NCBI GenBank assembly: GCA_903879335.1
Contig: CAIRLC010000044.1
Location: forward strand, 1-64,000
Direction of reading: 5' to 3'
Source of the DNA: an uncultured Pseudomonadota bacterium
GTDB taxonomy: Bacteria > Pseudomonadota > Gammaproteobacteria > Steroidobacterales > Steroidobacteraceae
DNA length: 64,000 nucleotides
Shown: positions 8,537 to 16,596 of the stretch, piece by piece
How positions within the stretch are numbered: position 1 is the stretch's first letter
Layout: each line of letters opens with the position of its first letter
Translations under genes and position numbers: made by a program
The notes under the pieces: generated by a model
What the model was told of the DNA's origin: nothing
Database searches by the model: none
What the model saw: the letters and a program-made list of their open reading frames with translations, nothing else

Positions 8537-9342
8537 CGCACACCATCCGCAAGGTCAGACGCCAAATCCGGGGCCGGATAATGGAAAGGCACGGGACCTT
8601 CTGCAGAGCCTGACATGAACTGCCGAACGGCAGGATCTGGGTTCGACGCCAATTCCGTCGGACTACCGGCAGCCGCAATCCCACCACCCGACAGCAGTAC
8701 CGCGTGGTCTGCGAGGCGCTCAATCACATGCACGTCATGCGAAACGACGATGCTGGTGATGCCGAGCGATTGGTTCAAGTCACGAATGAGCCTCAAGACC
8801 ATGCCGAGCGCGATGGGATCAAGGCCTGCGAAAGGCTCATCGTAGATGAGAATTTCAGGGTCCATCACAATCGCTCGGGCGAGCGCTACACGCCGTGCCA
8901 TGCCGCCCGACAGCTCCGCGGGCATCAGTCGGGCCGCGCCGCGCAAGCCGACCGCTTCGAGTTTCATTAAGACAATTCGCCGGATGAGGGGTTCCGGCAG
9001 ATCGGTATGCTCCCGCAATGGGAAGGCCACGTTCTCGTAAACGTCCAGATCGGTCAACAAGGCGCCATTCTGAAACAGCATGCCCATGCGCCGCCGCAGG
9101 GCGTAAGTGTCACGGCGGTTCAGTCGACTGAGATCAAATCCAGCAACGCTCACGCGACCGCTGGACGGCTGCAATTGGCCCGTCAGCAGCCGCAAAAGCG
9201 TCGTCTTGCCGGTACCCGACGGCCCCATGATGGCGGTGACCCGCCCCCGCTGGATCGCCAAATCAAGTCCAGCCAGAATGGTCCGACCACCCACGGCGTA
9301 ACCAACCCCCTCGAGGGTCGCCACAGCATCTTGAGCAGTCAT
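8533..9342 (-). CDS. mlaF: Mla ABC transporter ATPase MlaF
   Basis: This is the ATP-binding subunit of the phospholipid transporter. Walker A GPSGTGKT lies at 40-47. The ABC signature is ELSGGMARR and Walker B is EILIYDEPFAGLDP. The start at MTAQDAVATL gives 269 residues, the E. coli length, and has a GGTGAG ribosome-binding site upstream. In-frame alternatives at 9363 and 9423 are possible but lack a good ribosome-binding site. It is the first gene of mlaFEDCB; its promoter should lie between here and sufR, in the 9343-9550 stretch. Confidence 0.94.
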   Translation of the reverse strand: MTAQDAVATLEGVGYAVGGRTILAGLDLAIQRGRVTAIMGPSGTGKTTLLRLLTGQLQPSSGRVSVAGFDLSRLNRRDTYALRRRMGMLFQNGALLTDLDVYENVAFPLREHTDLPEPLIRRIVLMKLEAVGLRGAARLMPAELSGGMARRVALARAIVMDPEILIYDEPFAGLDPIALGMVLRLIRDLNQSLGITSIVVSHDVHVIERLADHAVLLSGGGIAAAGSPTELASNPDPAVRQFMSGSAEGPVPFHYPAPDLASDLADGVR

Positions 9343-9550
9343 GCGTGCGATCTCACCGGGCATGACAACGCGTCGCGGGCGCCATCGGCCCGCAAATGCG
9401 TAGGACGCCTCTGGGCGGCGCACACCATATCCGACTCCTCAAATTGCACGGGCCACGGTAGTCACGAAGTGGACCAACGCGGCGGGGGTTGGTTCCCATG
9501 ATAGCTGATTCATTCCCCCATCCCTCGTTGCCCGTAGCGCAAAGACACTA

Positions 9551-9571
9551 TTAGGACTAAAATGGTCCTAA
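9551..9571. promoter_or_regulatory. IscR/Rrf2-type operator at the suf promoter
   Basis: A perfect 7-bp inverted repeat (TTAGGAC / GTCCTAA, 7-base spacer) resembles the E. coli IscR type 1 site core GACTRWWWYAGTC with one mismatch. It contains TAAAAT (9558-9563), a good sigma70 -10 match, although no clear -35 is at the right distance. Transcription would begin near 9570, about 22 bases before the GTG chosen for sufR. The expected reading is autoregulation by SufR in response to Fe-S status. The remaining 9424-9550 bases show nothing else I can name. Confidence 0.7.
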
Positions 9572-9591
9572 ATCAGACAGGGCCCCGTTCC

Positions 9592-10065
9592 GTGCTACGG
9601 ATTAGCAAACTCACCGACTACGCGACCGTACTGCTCGCCCACCTCGCCGGAGACGGCGCCGGGCAACGTACGGCCGTGGAACTCGCCGAATGGTCGAAGA
9701 TTGGCTTACCCACGGTCAGTAAAGTCCTCAAAGAACTGCAGCGTGGTGGACTCGTGACGTCCACGCGCGGCGCTCGGGGCGGCTACAGCTTGGCGCGCAG
9801 CGCCGACACGATCAGTGCAGCCGACATTTTAGACGCCGTCGAGGGACCGTTGGGACTGACCGAATGCTCAATCCATCCAGGCCAATGCGATTTGGAGTCA
9901 GGCTGTCGAGTGGGTCGTAGTTGGCAGCGCGTGAACGTTGCCATCCACCGCGCACTGGCCGACGTCAGTTTGACCGATTTAGCCAATGCCGACGCCGTCG
10001 TGCCTGAACTGATTGTTCGTTTGAGCCCCCGCATTGCGGTTAGAGCCCGTCCGGAGCATGCATGA
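9592..10065 (+). CDS. sufR: Fe-S responsive Rrf2 regulator of the suf operon
   Basis: This IscR-like transcription factor has 157 residues from the GTG start. A winged helix-turn-helix (about 1-75) is followed by three cysteines, Cys92, Cys99 and Cys105, that match the cluster ligands of E. coli IscR (92, 98, 104). It probably binds a 2Fe-2S cluster and represses the operon when clusters are plentiful. The start [12 protein letters not shown] matches the family N-terminus. The upstream ATG at 9562 lies inside the operator palindrome and is unlikely to be used. The stop overlaps the sufB ATG. The name follows the gammaproteobacterial Rrf2-type suf regulator, not the unrelated cyanobacterial SufR. 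Confidence 0.88.
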   Translation: MLRISKLTDYATVLLAHLAGDGAGQRTAVELAEWSKIGLPTVSKVLKELQRGGLVTSTRGARGGYSLARSADTISAADILDAVEGPLGLTECSIHPGQCDLESGCRVGRSWQRVNVAIHRALADVSLTDLANADAVVPELIVRLSPRIAVRARPEHA

Positions 10066-11513
10066 GTACGCCGATCGCACCCGATCTCGATGACTTGGTG
10101 ACCCAGAAATACCGTCACGGTTTCGTGACGGATATCGACTCCGATACGCTCCCGCCGGGTCTGGATGAGGACGTTATTCGGCTGATTTCGAAGAAAAAGG
10201 GTGAACCAGAGTTTCTGCTCAACTGGCGCCTGAAAGCATTCCGTCTGTGGCAGACCATGAAGGAACCGACCTGGGCCCATGTGACCTATCACCCCATCGA
10301 CTATCAGGCGATTTCTTACTTTTCCGCGCCGAAATCGAAGAAAGACGGGCCGAAAAGTCTCGCCGATGTCGACCCTAAATTACTTGAGACCTATGACAAG
10401 TTAGGCGTCCCGCTGCATGAGCGCGCGCGTCTCGCAGGCGTCGCGGTTGATGCCGTGTTTGATAGCGTCTCGGTGGCCACCACCTTCAAGGATCGCCTGC
10501 ATGCGGCTGGGGTCATTTTCTGCCCCTTCTCAGATGCCGTTCGAGACTATCCAGCATTGATTGAGCAATATTTGGGCAGTGTCGTCCCGCAAGGCGACAA
10601 CTTTTATGCGGCATTGAACTCCGCAGTCTTTACGGATGGGTCGTTTGTCTACATTCCAAAGGGTGTGCGCTGCCCCATGGAACTGTCGACCTACTTCCGC
10701 ATCAATGCCGCCAACACCGGTCAGTTTGAGCGCACGCTCATCATCGCGGATGAAGGCAGCCACGTGAGCTATCTAGAAGGCTGCACGGCACCCATGCGAG
10801 ATGAGAATCAGCTCCACGCTGCGGTGGTTGAACTGGTCGCACTCGACAACGCCAATATCAAGTATTCCACCGTACAAAACTGGTACCCGGGCGACGAGAA
10901 CGGGATCGGCGGCATCTACAACTTCGTCACGAAACGTGGCGAATGCCGCGGTCGGAACTCACGGATATCTTGGACCCAGGTAGAGACTGGATCGGCGATC
11001 ACGTGGAAGTATCCCAGCTGCGTATTGATTGGCGAAGGCTCGGTGGGCGAGTTCTATTCGGTGGCCGTCGCTAACCATCGCCAGCAGGCCGACACGGGCA
11101 CCAAAATGATCCACGTCGGACCGAACACGACCAGCACCATTGTCTCTAAAGGCATCTCGGCCGGCCGAGCCCAGAACACCTACCGTGGCCTCGTTAAGGT
11201 ATTGCCGTCGGCAGCCGGTGCGCGCAATTACACCCAATGCGACTCTCTACTGATGGGTCCAGACTGTGGCGCGCATACGTTTCCGTATGTGGAGGTGAAG
11301 AACCCCTCGGCGGTCGTTGAGCATGAAGCCACCACCTCGCGGATCGGCGAGGACCAGTTGTTTTATCTCCTGCAGCGAGGACTGTCGCAGGAGGATGCCG
11401 TGAATATGATCGTGAACGGCTTCTGTAAGTCAGTCTTTAACGAATTACCGATGGAGTTTGCCGTAGAGGCACAAAACTTACTTGCCGTAAGTTTGGAAGG
11501 ATCCGTCGGTTGA
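10062..11513 (+). CDS. sufB: Fe-S scaffold subunit SufB
   Basis: SufB (483 residues) is the core of the SufBC2D scaffold on which Fe-S clusters are built. The C-terminal beta-helix holds Cys393 in the motif TQCDSLL and Glu422 in [10 protein letters not shown]. Measured from the C-terminus, these match E. coli Cys405 and Glu434, the residues tied to sulfur transfer and cluster assembly. Its ATG overlaps sufR and four bases separate it from sufC. Confidence 0.97.
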   Translation: MSTPIAPDLDDLVTQKYRHGFVTDIDSDTLPPGLDEDVIRLISKKKGEPEFLLNWRLKAFRLWQTMKEPTWAHVTYHPIDYQAISYFSAPKSKKDGPKSLADVDPKLLETYDKLGVPLHERARLAGVAVDAVFDSVSVATTFKDRLHAAGVIFCPFSDAVRDYPALIEQYLGSVVPQGDNFYAALNSAVFTDGSFVYIPKGVRCPMELSTYFRINAANTGQFERTLIIADEGSHVSYLEGCTAPMRDENQLHAAVVELVALDNANIKYSTVQNWYPGDENGIGGIYNFVTKRGECRGRNSRISWTQVETGSAITWKYPSCVLIGEGSVGEFYSVAVANHRQQADTGTKMIHVGPNTTSTIVSKGISAGRAQNTYRGLVKVLPSAAGARNYTQCDSLLMGPDCGAHTFPYVEVKNPSAVVEHEATTSRIGEDQLFYLLQRGLSQEDAVNMIVNGFCKSVFNELPMEFAVEAQNLLAVSLEGSVG

Positions 11514-11517
11514 TCAT

Positions 11518-12312
11518 ATGAGTAATGCCATGAACCAGATTCAGCGCGGGGACTTAATCCTCGATATCCAAGGCCTCGTCGCCGACGTCGCCGGTCGCAA
11601 CATCTTGAAGGGTCTCAACCTCACCATTCGTGCCGGCGAAGTGCACGCGATCATGGGCCCCAATGGCGCAGGAAAGTCCACGCTGTCGCAAATCCTCGCC
11701 GGCCGGCCGGATTACGATATCAAAGCAGGCTCAGCCACCTATCTGGGTGAAGACCTGCTCGCGTTGGCGCCCGAGGAGCGCGCCCGCCGAGGTGTATTCC
11801 TCGGCTTTCAGTACCCTGTCGAAATTCCGGGGGTGAATAATGTGTACCTCCTGAAAGCGGCCTTAAATTCCCGCCGCCGCCAACAGGGATTGCAAGAACT
11901 CGACGCATTCGAGTTCATGACTATCGTCCGCGAAAAAATGAAGCTGATGAAAATGGACGAGAGCTTTTTGAAGCGCGGCGTCAACGAAGGTTTTTCGGGC
12001 GGCGAGAAAAAGCGGAACGAAATCCTGCAGATGACGGTACTGGAACCGACGCTCGCCATTCTGGATGAAACTGACTCGGGCCTCGATATCGATGCGCTGA
12101 AAGTGGTGTCGACCGGCGTCAACAGCCTGCGCCGAGACGACCGAGCGGTCGTCTTGGTCACGCACTACCAGCGACTGCTCGATTACATCGTGCCTGACTA
12201 TGTACATGTGCTCGCGGGCGGCAAAATCGTGCGCTCCGGTGACCGAACCCTTGCTCTTGAACTTGAACAGCGAGGCTATGACTGGCTGATCGAGGGGACG
12301 AACGCGGCATGA
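11518..12312 (+). CDS. sufC: Fe-S assembly ATPase SufC
   Basis: This is the ABC-type ATPase (264 residues) that drives shape changes in the SufB-SufD heterodimer. Walker A GPNGAGKS is at 47-54, the signature is FSGGEKKRNEI, and Walker B is LAILDETDSGLD. The N-terminus is about 10 residues longer than usual; the second Met (MNQIQ) is an alternative start. The sufD ATG overlaps its stop by four bases. Confidence 0.97.
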   Translation: MSNAMNQIQRGDLILDIQGLVADVAGRNILKGLNLTIRAGEVHAIMGPNGAGKSTLSQILAGRPDYDIKAGSATYLGEDLLALAPEERARRGVFLGFQYPVEIPGVNNVYLLKAALNSRRRQQGLQELDAFEFMTIVREKMKLMKMDESFLKRGVNEGFSGGEKKRNEILQMTVLEPTLAILDETDSGLDIDALKVVSTGVNSLRRDDRAVVLVTHYQRLLDYIVPDYVHVLAGGKIVRSGDRTLALELEQRGYDWLIEGTNAA

Positions 12313-13544
12313 GTGGGCGCCAGTCTCCTGCACTCGCACGCCTCCGCGCGGCGCTGCTGCCGACGCTCTCGAATGAGCGCCTCACCACGCTCGATCGCTT
12401 GAGCGCGCTGGGCTTCCCGACGCCACGTGACGACGCCTATCGTTACACCAACTTCCGCGTGCTTGATCGCCGCGAGTTGGCGCCAGCCTTGGTTGTGAAC
12501 GCAGCCCAGATCCCTGGCGATATGCCCGTCGGTAAGCATCGACTCGTATTTTTAGATGGCCGTCTCTACGCTGAGGCGAGCGCATGGCCAGACAGCATTC
12601 AGGTTCAACCGGAAGAACATGCCATCGACTCATTGAGCGATGCGGCGACCGACCGAATGCTGATGCTGAATGCCGCATTGGGCAATCACCGAACCAAGGT
12701 CGTCATTCCGAGAAACACTCAGGTGTCTCTGGATATCGCGCTGATCTCAACCGTTGGCGGTGCATATCCGGCCATCTCCTTTGTCGTAGAGGCGGGCGCT
12801 GAACTGCGGACGATTGAGTATCAGACGGCAATCGATGATGCCGAATCGCTGACGGTCTCTGCGCTGCACTTCGAACTCAAGGACGGCGCGACCGTTGACC
12901 ATACGCTCGTACAGACCTCATCCGCGCACGCGATTGTGGTCGGTGATGTGCGCGCCCGCGTGGGACGAGACGCCAGCTACCGGCACCGCTCCGCGGTACT
13001 CGGCGCCCAACTGTCACGGATCGATCTCAACATCGAACTTTACGGTCGCGGCGCGTCGACATCCCTGACGGGGCTTTTTTTGGCGGATGGGCAACGGGAA
13101 CATCATCTACGCAGCGTCGTGCGTCATATGGAACCTGATTGCCAAAGCGATCAACTGTACCGTGGCGTTGCCAATGAACGGGGTCGCGGCAGTTATGATG
13201 GCAAGGTGGTGGTCGACGTTGGAGCGAACGGCACCCTGTCTTCCCAATCCAGTAAAAATCTATTGCTCTCGGCCGATGCCGCCATTGAGACCAGACCGCA
13301 ATTGGAAATCAATGCCGACGCGGTCAAATGCGCCCACGGTGCAACAACCGGCTCCTTAGATGAACGAATGATGTTCTATCTACTGTCGCGCGGCTTGGAC
13401 CGAGACACGGCGCGAGCCGTATTGACGTATGCCTTCCTCGGCGACGTTCTAACCGGATTCGCTGCCGAGGCGCGCGCCTTTGTCGAAGCCCGAGCGCTAG
13501 GTCGCTTGCCGGCCGCCGATCTGATTCGAGGATTTGTCGCATGA
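12309..13544 (+). CDS. sufD: Fe-S scaffold subunit SufD
   Basis: This 411-residue beta-helix protein is the SufB paralogue of the scaffold complex. The conserved motif VKCAHGAT carries His343, the counterpart of E. coli His360 that takes part in cluster formation. The N-terminal helical region has the typical RDDAYRYTNFR segment. It overlaps sufC and sufS by four bases at each end. Confidence 0.95.
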   Translation: MSGRQSPALARLRAALLPTLSNERLTTLDRLSALGFPTPRDDAYRYTNFRVLDRRELAPALVVNAAQIPGDMPVGKHRLVFLDGRLYAEASAWPDSIQVQPEEHAIDSLSDAATDRMLMLNAALGNHRTKVVIPRNTQVSLDIALISTVGGAYPAISFVVEAGAELRTIEYQTAIDDAESLTVSALHFELKDGATVDHTLVQTSSAHAIVVGDVRARVGRDASYRHRSAVLGAQLSRIDLNIELYGRGASTSLTGLFLADGQREHHLRSVVRHMEPDCQSDQLYRGVANERGRGSYDGKVVVDVGANGTLSSQSSKNLLLSADAAIETRPQLEINADAVKCAHGATTGSLDERMMFYLLSRGLDRDTARAVLTYAFLGDVLTGFAAEARAFVEARALGRLPAADLIRGFVA

Positions 13545-14773
13545 CGCGCACGCCACCCTACGATCTAGCGGCCGCCCGCGCAGACTTCCCGATCCTCGCG
13601 CGTCCTATCCGCGGCAAACCGTTGGTTTATTTGGATAATGGAGCCTCAGCACAGCGACCTTCAGCCGTGATTGAGGCTGAGCGACGTTACGCTGAAGAGT
13701 CGCATGCGAATGTACATCGCGGCGTACATACCCTGTCACAGCGCGCAACGGATGCTTTTGAAGGGGCGCGTGAGCGCGTACGTCGCTTCCTCAATGCGCG
13801 CTCAACGCGTGAAATTATCTTTACACGCGGCACGACGGAGTCCATCAATCTTGTCGCGCAGTCCTACGCGCGACCTCGCCTGCAGGCGGGTGATGAGATT
13901 CTGGTGACCCATCTCGAGCACCACGCCAATATCGTGCCATGGCAGATGGTCTGCGATGCCACCGGCGCACGACTCGTCGTCGTACCGATCAATGAGCGCG
14001 GCGAAGTCGACCCGGAAGACGTCCGGACGCGGATCAGCTCACGCACTCGCCTCCTCGGCGTTGCCCACGTCTCGAACGCGTTAGGCACGGTGTTGCCGGT
14101 GGCCGAGATCATCGCCATTGCCCACCACGCGGGTGTGCCTGTCCTTGTCGATGGCGCTCAGGCTGTGCCGCATATGGCGATTGATGTACAAGCAATGGAT
14201 GCGGACTTCTATGTGTTCTCGGGGCACAAGCTCTATGGTCCGGACGGCATCGGTATTTTGTACGGCCGAGAAACCCTGCTAGCCGAGATGCCACCTTGGC
14301 AAGGCGGCGGCGACATGATCCTACACGTGTCTTTCGAGCGGACGACGTATAACGAGTTGCCGTACAAGTTTGAGGCCGGGACCCCACACATCTCGGGTGC
14401 GGTCGGCTTAGGCGCTGCCCTTGACTACGTCGAGCGCATCGGCCTTGAGAACATTGGCCACTGGGAAGCGACGCTGCTCGACTACGCGACGCAGCGCCTC
14501 AGTGGCATCGAAGGACTGCGAATCATCGGTACGGCCGCGCATAAGGCGGGGCTTGTATCGTTTGTCGTCGATGACGTACATCCGCACGATCTCGGCACGA
14601 TTTTGGATGAACAAGGGATCGCGATACGCACCGGCCACCACTGCGCGATGCCGGCCATCGAGTTCTTCAAAGTGCCGGCAACCGCTCGCGCGTCATTTGG
14701 CCTTTACACCACGCTTGAGGAGATCGATTGCCTAGCCGAGGCAGTCATCGCCGCACGCGAACTCTTCCGCTGA
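13541..14773 (+). CDS. sufS: cysteine desulfurase SufS
   Basis: This PLP enzyme (410 residues) removes sulfur from cysteine as a persulfide for cluster assembly. PLP-Lys230 is in the motif FSGHKLYGPDG, and the persulfide-forming Cys368 is in TGHHCAMP. Both sit four residues after the E. coli SufS positions (Lys226, Cys364). No sufE is present in the window; the adjacent SufU is the likely sulfur acceptor. Confidence 0.96.
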   Translation: MTRTPPYDLAAARADFPILARPIRGKPLVYLDNGASAQRPSAVIEAERRYAEESHANVHRGVHTLSQRATDAFEGARERVRRFLNARSTREIIFTRGTTESINLVAQSYARPRLQAGDEILVTHLEHHANIVPWQMVCDATGARLVVVPINERGEVDPEDVRTRISSRTRLLGVAHVSNALGTVLPVAEIIAIAHHAGVPVLVDGAQAVPHMAIDVQAMDADFYVFSGHKLYGPDGIGILYGRETLLAEMPPWQGGGDMILHVSFERTTYNELPYKFEAGTPHISGAVGLGAALDYVERIGLENIGHWEATLLDYATQRLSGIEGLRIIGTAAHKAGLVSFVVDDVHPHDLGTILDEQGIAIRTGHHCAMPAIEFFKVPATARASFGLYTTLEEIDCLAEAVIAARELFR

Positions 14774-14780
14774 GGCTTCC

Positions 14781-15221
14781 ATGGATCTGAAGGATCTTTA
14801 TCGAGACGTGATTCTAGATCACAACAAACGACCGCGGAACTTAGGGACCCTGGCTCCGCCTGCCATAGGCGCAAAGGGGCACAATCCCTTGTGCGGAGAT
14901 CAGTTAACGGTCTACGTGTCGCTCGATCACGGGCAAATTACCGACGTTAAATTCGAAGGCAGTGGTTGCGCCATCTCGATGGCCTCCGCTTCCCTGATGA
15001 CCGAAGCGGTCAAGGGCTTGGATACGGAGGCGTTTGCACGCCTACATGCCAGCATCCATGACGTACTCACCCGTCATGATGCTGAAGTGCCAGCCGCGCT
15101 CGGCAAACTGGCCGCCTTAGGTGGCGTCCGCGAATATCCATCACGCGTCAAATGCGCGAGTCTTGCTTGGCGGACGCTCGAAGCTGCCATAGCCGGCGCC
15201 GTTTCGGTCACTACAGAATAA
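14781..15221 (+). CDS. sufU: SufU sulfur-relay / NifU-like protein
   Basis: This 146-residue IscU-fold protein has the Bacillus-type SufU zinc ligands in order: Cys38, Asp40 (PLCGD), Cys63 (GSGCAIS) and Cys125 (RVKCASL). These match B. subtilis SufU Cys41, Asp43, Cys66 and Cys128, and the SufU-type insertion between the second and last cysteine is present. SufU accepts persulfide from SufS and passes it to SufB. Seven bases separate it from sufS. The pairing of SufU rather than SufE with SufBCDS is the notable point. Confidence 0.93.
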   Translation: MDLKDLYRDVILDHNKRPRNLGTLAPPAIGAKGHNPLCGDQLTVYVSLDHGQITDVKFEGSGCAISMASASLMTEAVKGLDTEAFARLHASIHDVLTRHDAEVPAALGKLAALGGVREYPSRVKCASLAWRTLEAAIAGAVSVTTE

Positions 15222-15225
15222 TCCC

Positions 15226-15777
15226 ATGCACCATCACGATCGCGAACCGTTTGTCGTCAATGAAGACGTCAAGGCCGTACTTGTTCCGGCCGGCATCGAA
15301 GTCAAACTTCGGGTTGGCAGCGTCGGCTATATCACTCAAGCACTCGGCGGAAGCTTCACCGTCTATGTCGAGGGCAATTTATTCCGTATTGCCGGCGAAG
15401 ATGCTGGGGCAATCGGCAAAGAGCCCCCTGCTCGCATTGAGTTGCCACCCGATGCCACTGACGCCGATGTACAAGCATTGGCCTGGTCGCAATTGAAGAC
15501 CTGTTTTGATCCCGAGATCCCCGTCAACATCGTGGATCTCGGCTTAGTCTACGACTGCGTGATTGAGCGTAGCGAAGACGGCACACGGCAGGCGAAGGTC
15601 AATCTGACGCTGACCGCACCGGGCTGCGGAATGGGTGAGGTCTTGGTCCAAGACGCGAAAGACAAGTTACTCGCCATCCCAACGATTGCTTCGGCGGATA
15701 TCGAGCTCGTCTTTGATCCGCCCTGGGATCGGGAAATGATGTCCGAAGAAGCCCGGTTGCAGATGGGCATGATGTGA
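15226..15777 (+). CDS. sufT: Fe-S maturation factor SufT (DUF59/MIP18)
   Basis: This 183-residue protein has an N-terminal segment of about 70 residues and a C-terminal MIP18/DUF59 domain. The domain shows CFDPEIPVNIVDLGLVYD, the Cys-containing PGCGMG motif, and a closing FDPPWD. SufT proteins support Fe-S maturation of a subset of enzymes, as shown in Staphylococcus. It is one of the tightly packed suf genes: four bases after sufU, and overlapping the Rieske gene by four bases. Confidence 0.9.
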   Translation: MHHHDREPFVVNEDVKAVLVPAGIEVKLRVGSVGYITQALGGSFTVYVEGNLFRIAGEDAGAIGKEPPARIELPPDATDADVQALAWSQLKTCFDPEIPVNIVDLGLVYDCVIERSEDGTRQAKVNLTLTAPGCGMGEVLVQDAKDKLLAIPTIASADIELVFDPPWDREMMSEEARLQMGMM

Positions 15778-16091
15778 TGAACTCAGAATGGATCGACATT
15801 GCGCCGGCCGTTGACGTCCCACCCGGCGAACATCGCTCGTACGAGGCCGCCAGCTGGTACGTGGTCATCTACAACGTGCAAGGGACCTTTTACGCCCTGG
15901 AAGATCGTTGCACCCATGACGACAACCCCATCGAAGACGGTGAAGTGGATGGCCTCGAAGTCATCTGCCCCCGGCACGGTGCACGTTTCTGCCTGAAGAC
16001 CGGTGCGGCCCTGACGCCACCGGCTTACGAGCCGCTGAAGACCTTTCCAGTTGAAGAAGTCGCAGGCCAGCTGCGTCTGCGCGTGAATTGA
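15774..16091 (+). CDS. Rieske-type 2Fe-2S ferredoxin
   Basis: This small soluble Rieske protein has 105 residues. The cluster ligands are Cys45-x-His47 (RCTHDD) and Cys64-x2-His67 (ICPRHGARFC). It resembles ferredoxin components of non-haem iron oxygenases, but no oxygenase gene is nearby. As the eighth gene of the suf operon, overlapping sufT, it could deliver electrons during cluster assembly or act as an early cluster acceptor. That role is inference from position. Confidence 0.9.
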   Translation: MMNSEWIDIAPAVDVPPGEHRSYEAASWYVVIYNVQGTFYALEDRCTHDDNPIEDGEVDGLEVICPRHGARFCLKTGAALTPPAYEPLKTFPVEEVAGQLRLRVN

Positions 16092-16100
16092 AGAAAGACC

Positions 16101-16592
16101 ATGAAGACGCTGTACGTTGCTCGCCATGCGACTGCCGAAACGCATTCACCCACCGGCACCGATTTCGATCGGCCCTTGGCCGCTCGTGGTGAGTTAGAAA
16201 TCGAGGCTATGGCAGCCCGGACTCGAGATCTGGCGCTTGGGCTCGACCTGATTTTGGCAAGCCCCGCCGCGCGCACTCTAGCCACAGCCGCAGCCTATCA
16301 ACGGGCCTTTGGTCTTGCGGATGCGCACTTCAAAACCTCTCGCACGATCTACAGCGCGGAGTCTGGACACCTAGTGGATGTGGTCCAGGCGCTGCCGGCA
16401 GGCGCTGACCGGATCTTGGTCGTCGGCCATAATCCCGTGATCAGTCAACTCGCGCGATGGTTGGCGGACACCGATGATTTTGCCGAATTCGTCCCGGCCA
16501 CCGTGGCGGTCTACGAGATCGACATCGATCGGTGGGCCGACGTTGATCCATCGTTGACCCGATTGGTCGCGCGACTGGCGCCGCAGACTTAG
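16101..16592 (+). CDS. sixA: phosphohistidine phosphatase SixA family
   Basis: This is a histidine-phosphatase-fold enzyme of 163 residues. The catalytic RHA motif has His9 (YVARHATAE), and the second histidine is in VVGHNPVIS. SixA removes phosphate from phosphohistidine proteins, including the nitrogen PTS in E. coli. It follows the Rieske gene by nine bases, so it is probably the last gene of the suf transcript, and it converges with putA at four bases. A link to Fe-S assembly is not known. Confidence 0.87.
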   Translation: MKTLYVARHATAETHSPTGTDFDRPLAARGELEIEAMAARTRDLALGLDLILASPAARTLATAAAYQRAFGLADAHFKTSRTIYSAESGHLVDVVQALPAGADRILVVGHNPVISQLARWLADTDDFAEFVPATVAVYEIDIDRWADVDPSLTRLVARLAPQT

Positions 16593-16596
16593 TGCC

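Noticed and set aside
9562-9591. ATG at 9562 as the sufR start
   Set aside because: It lies inside the operator palindrome and next to a -10 element, and the conserved protein begins at the GTG at 9592.
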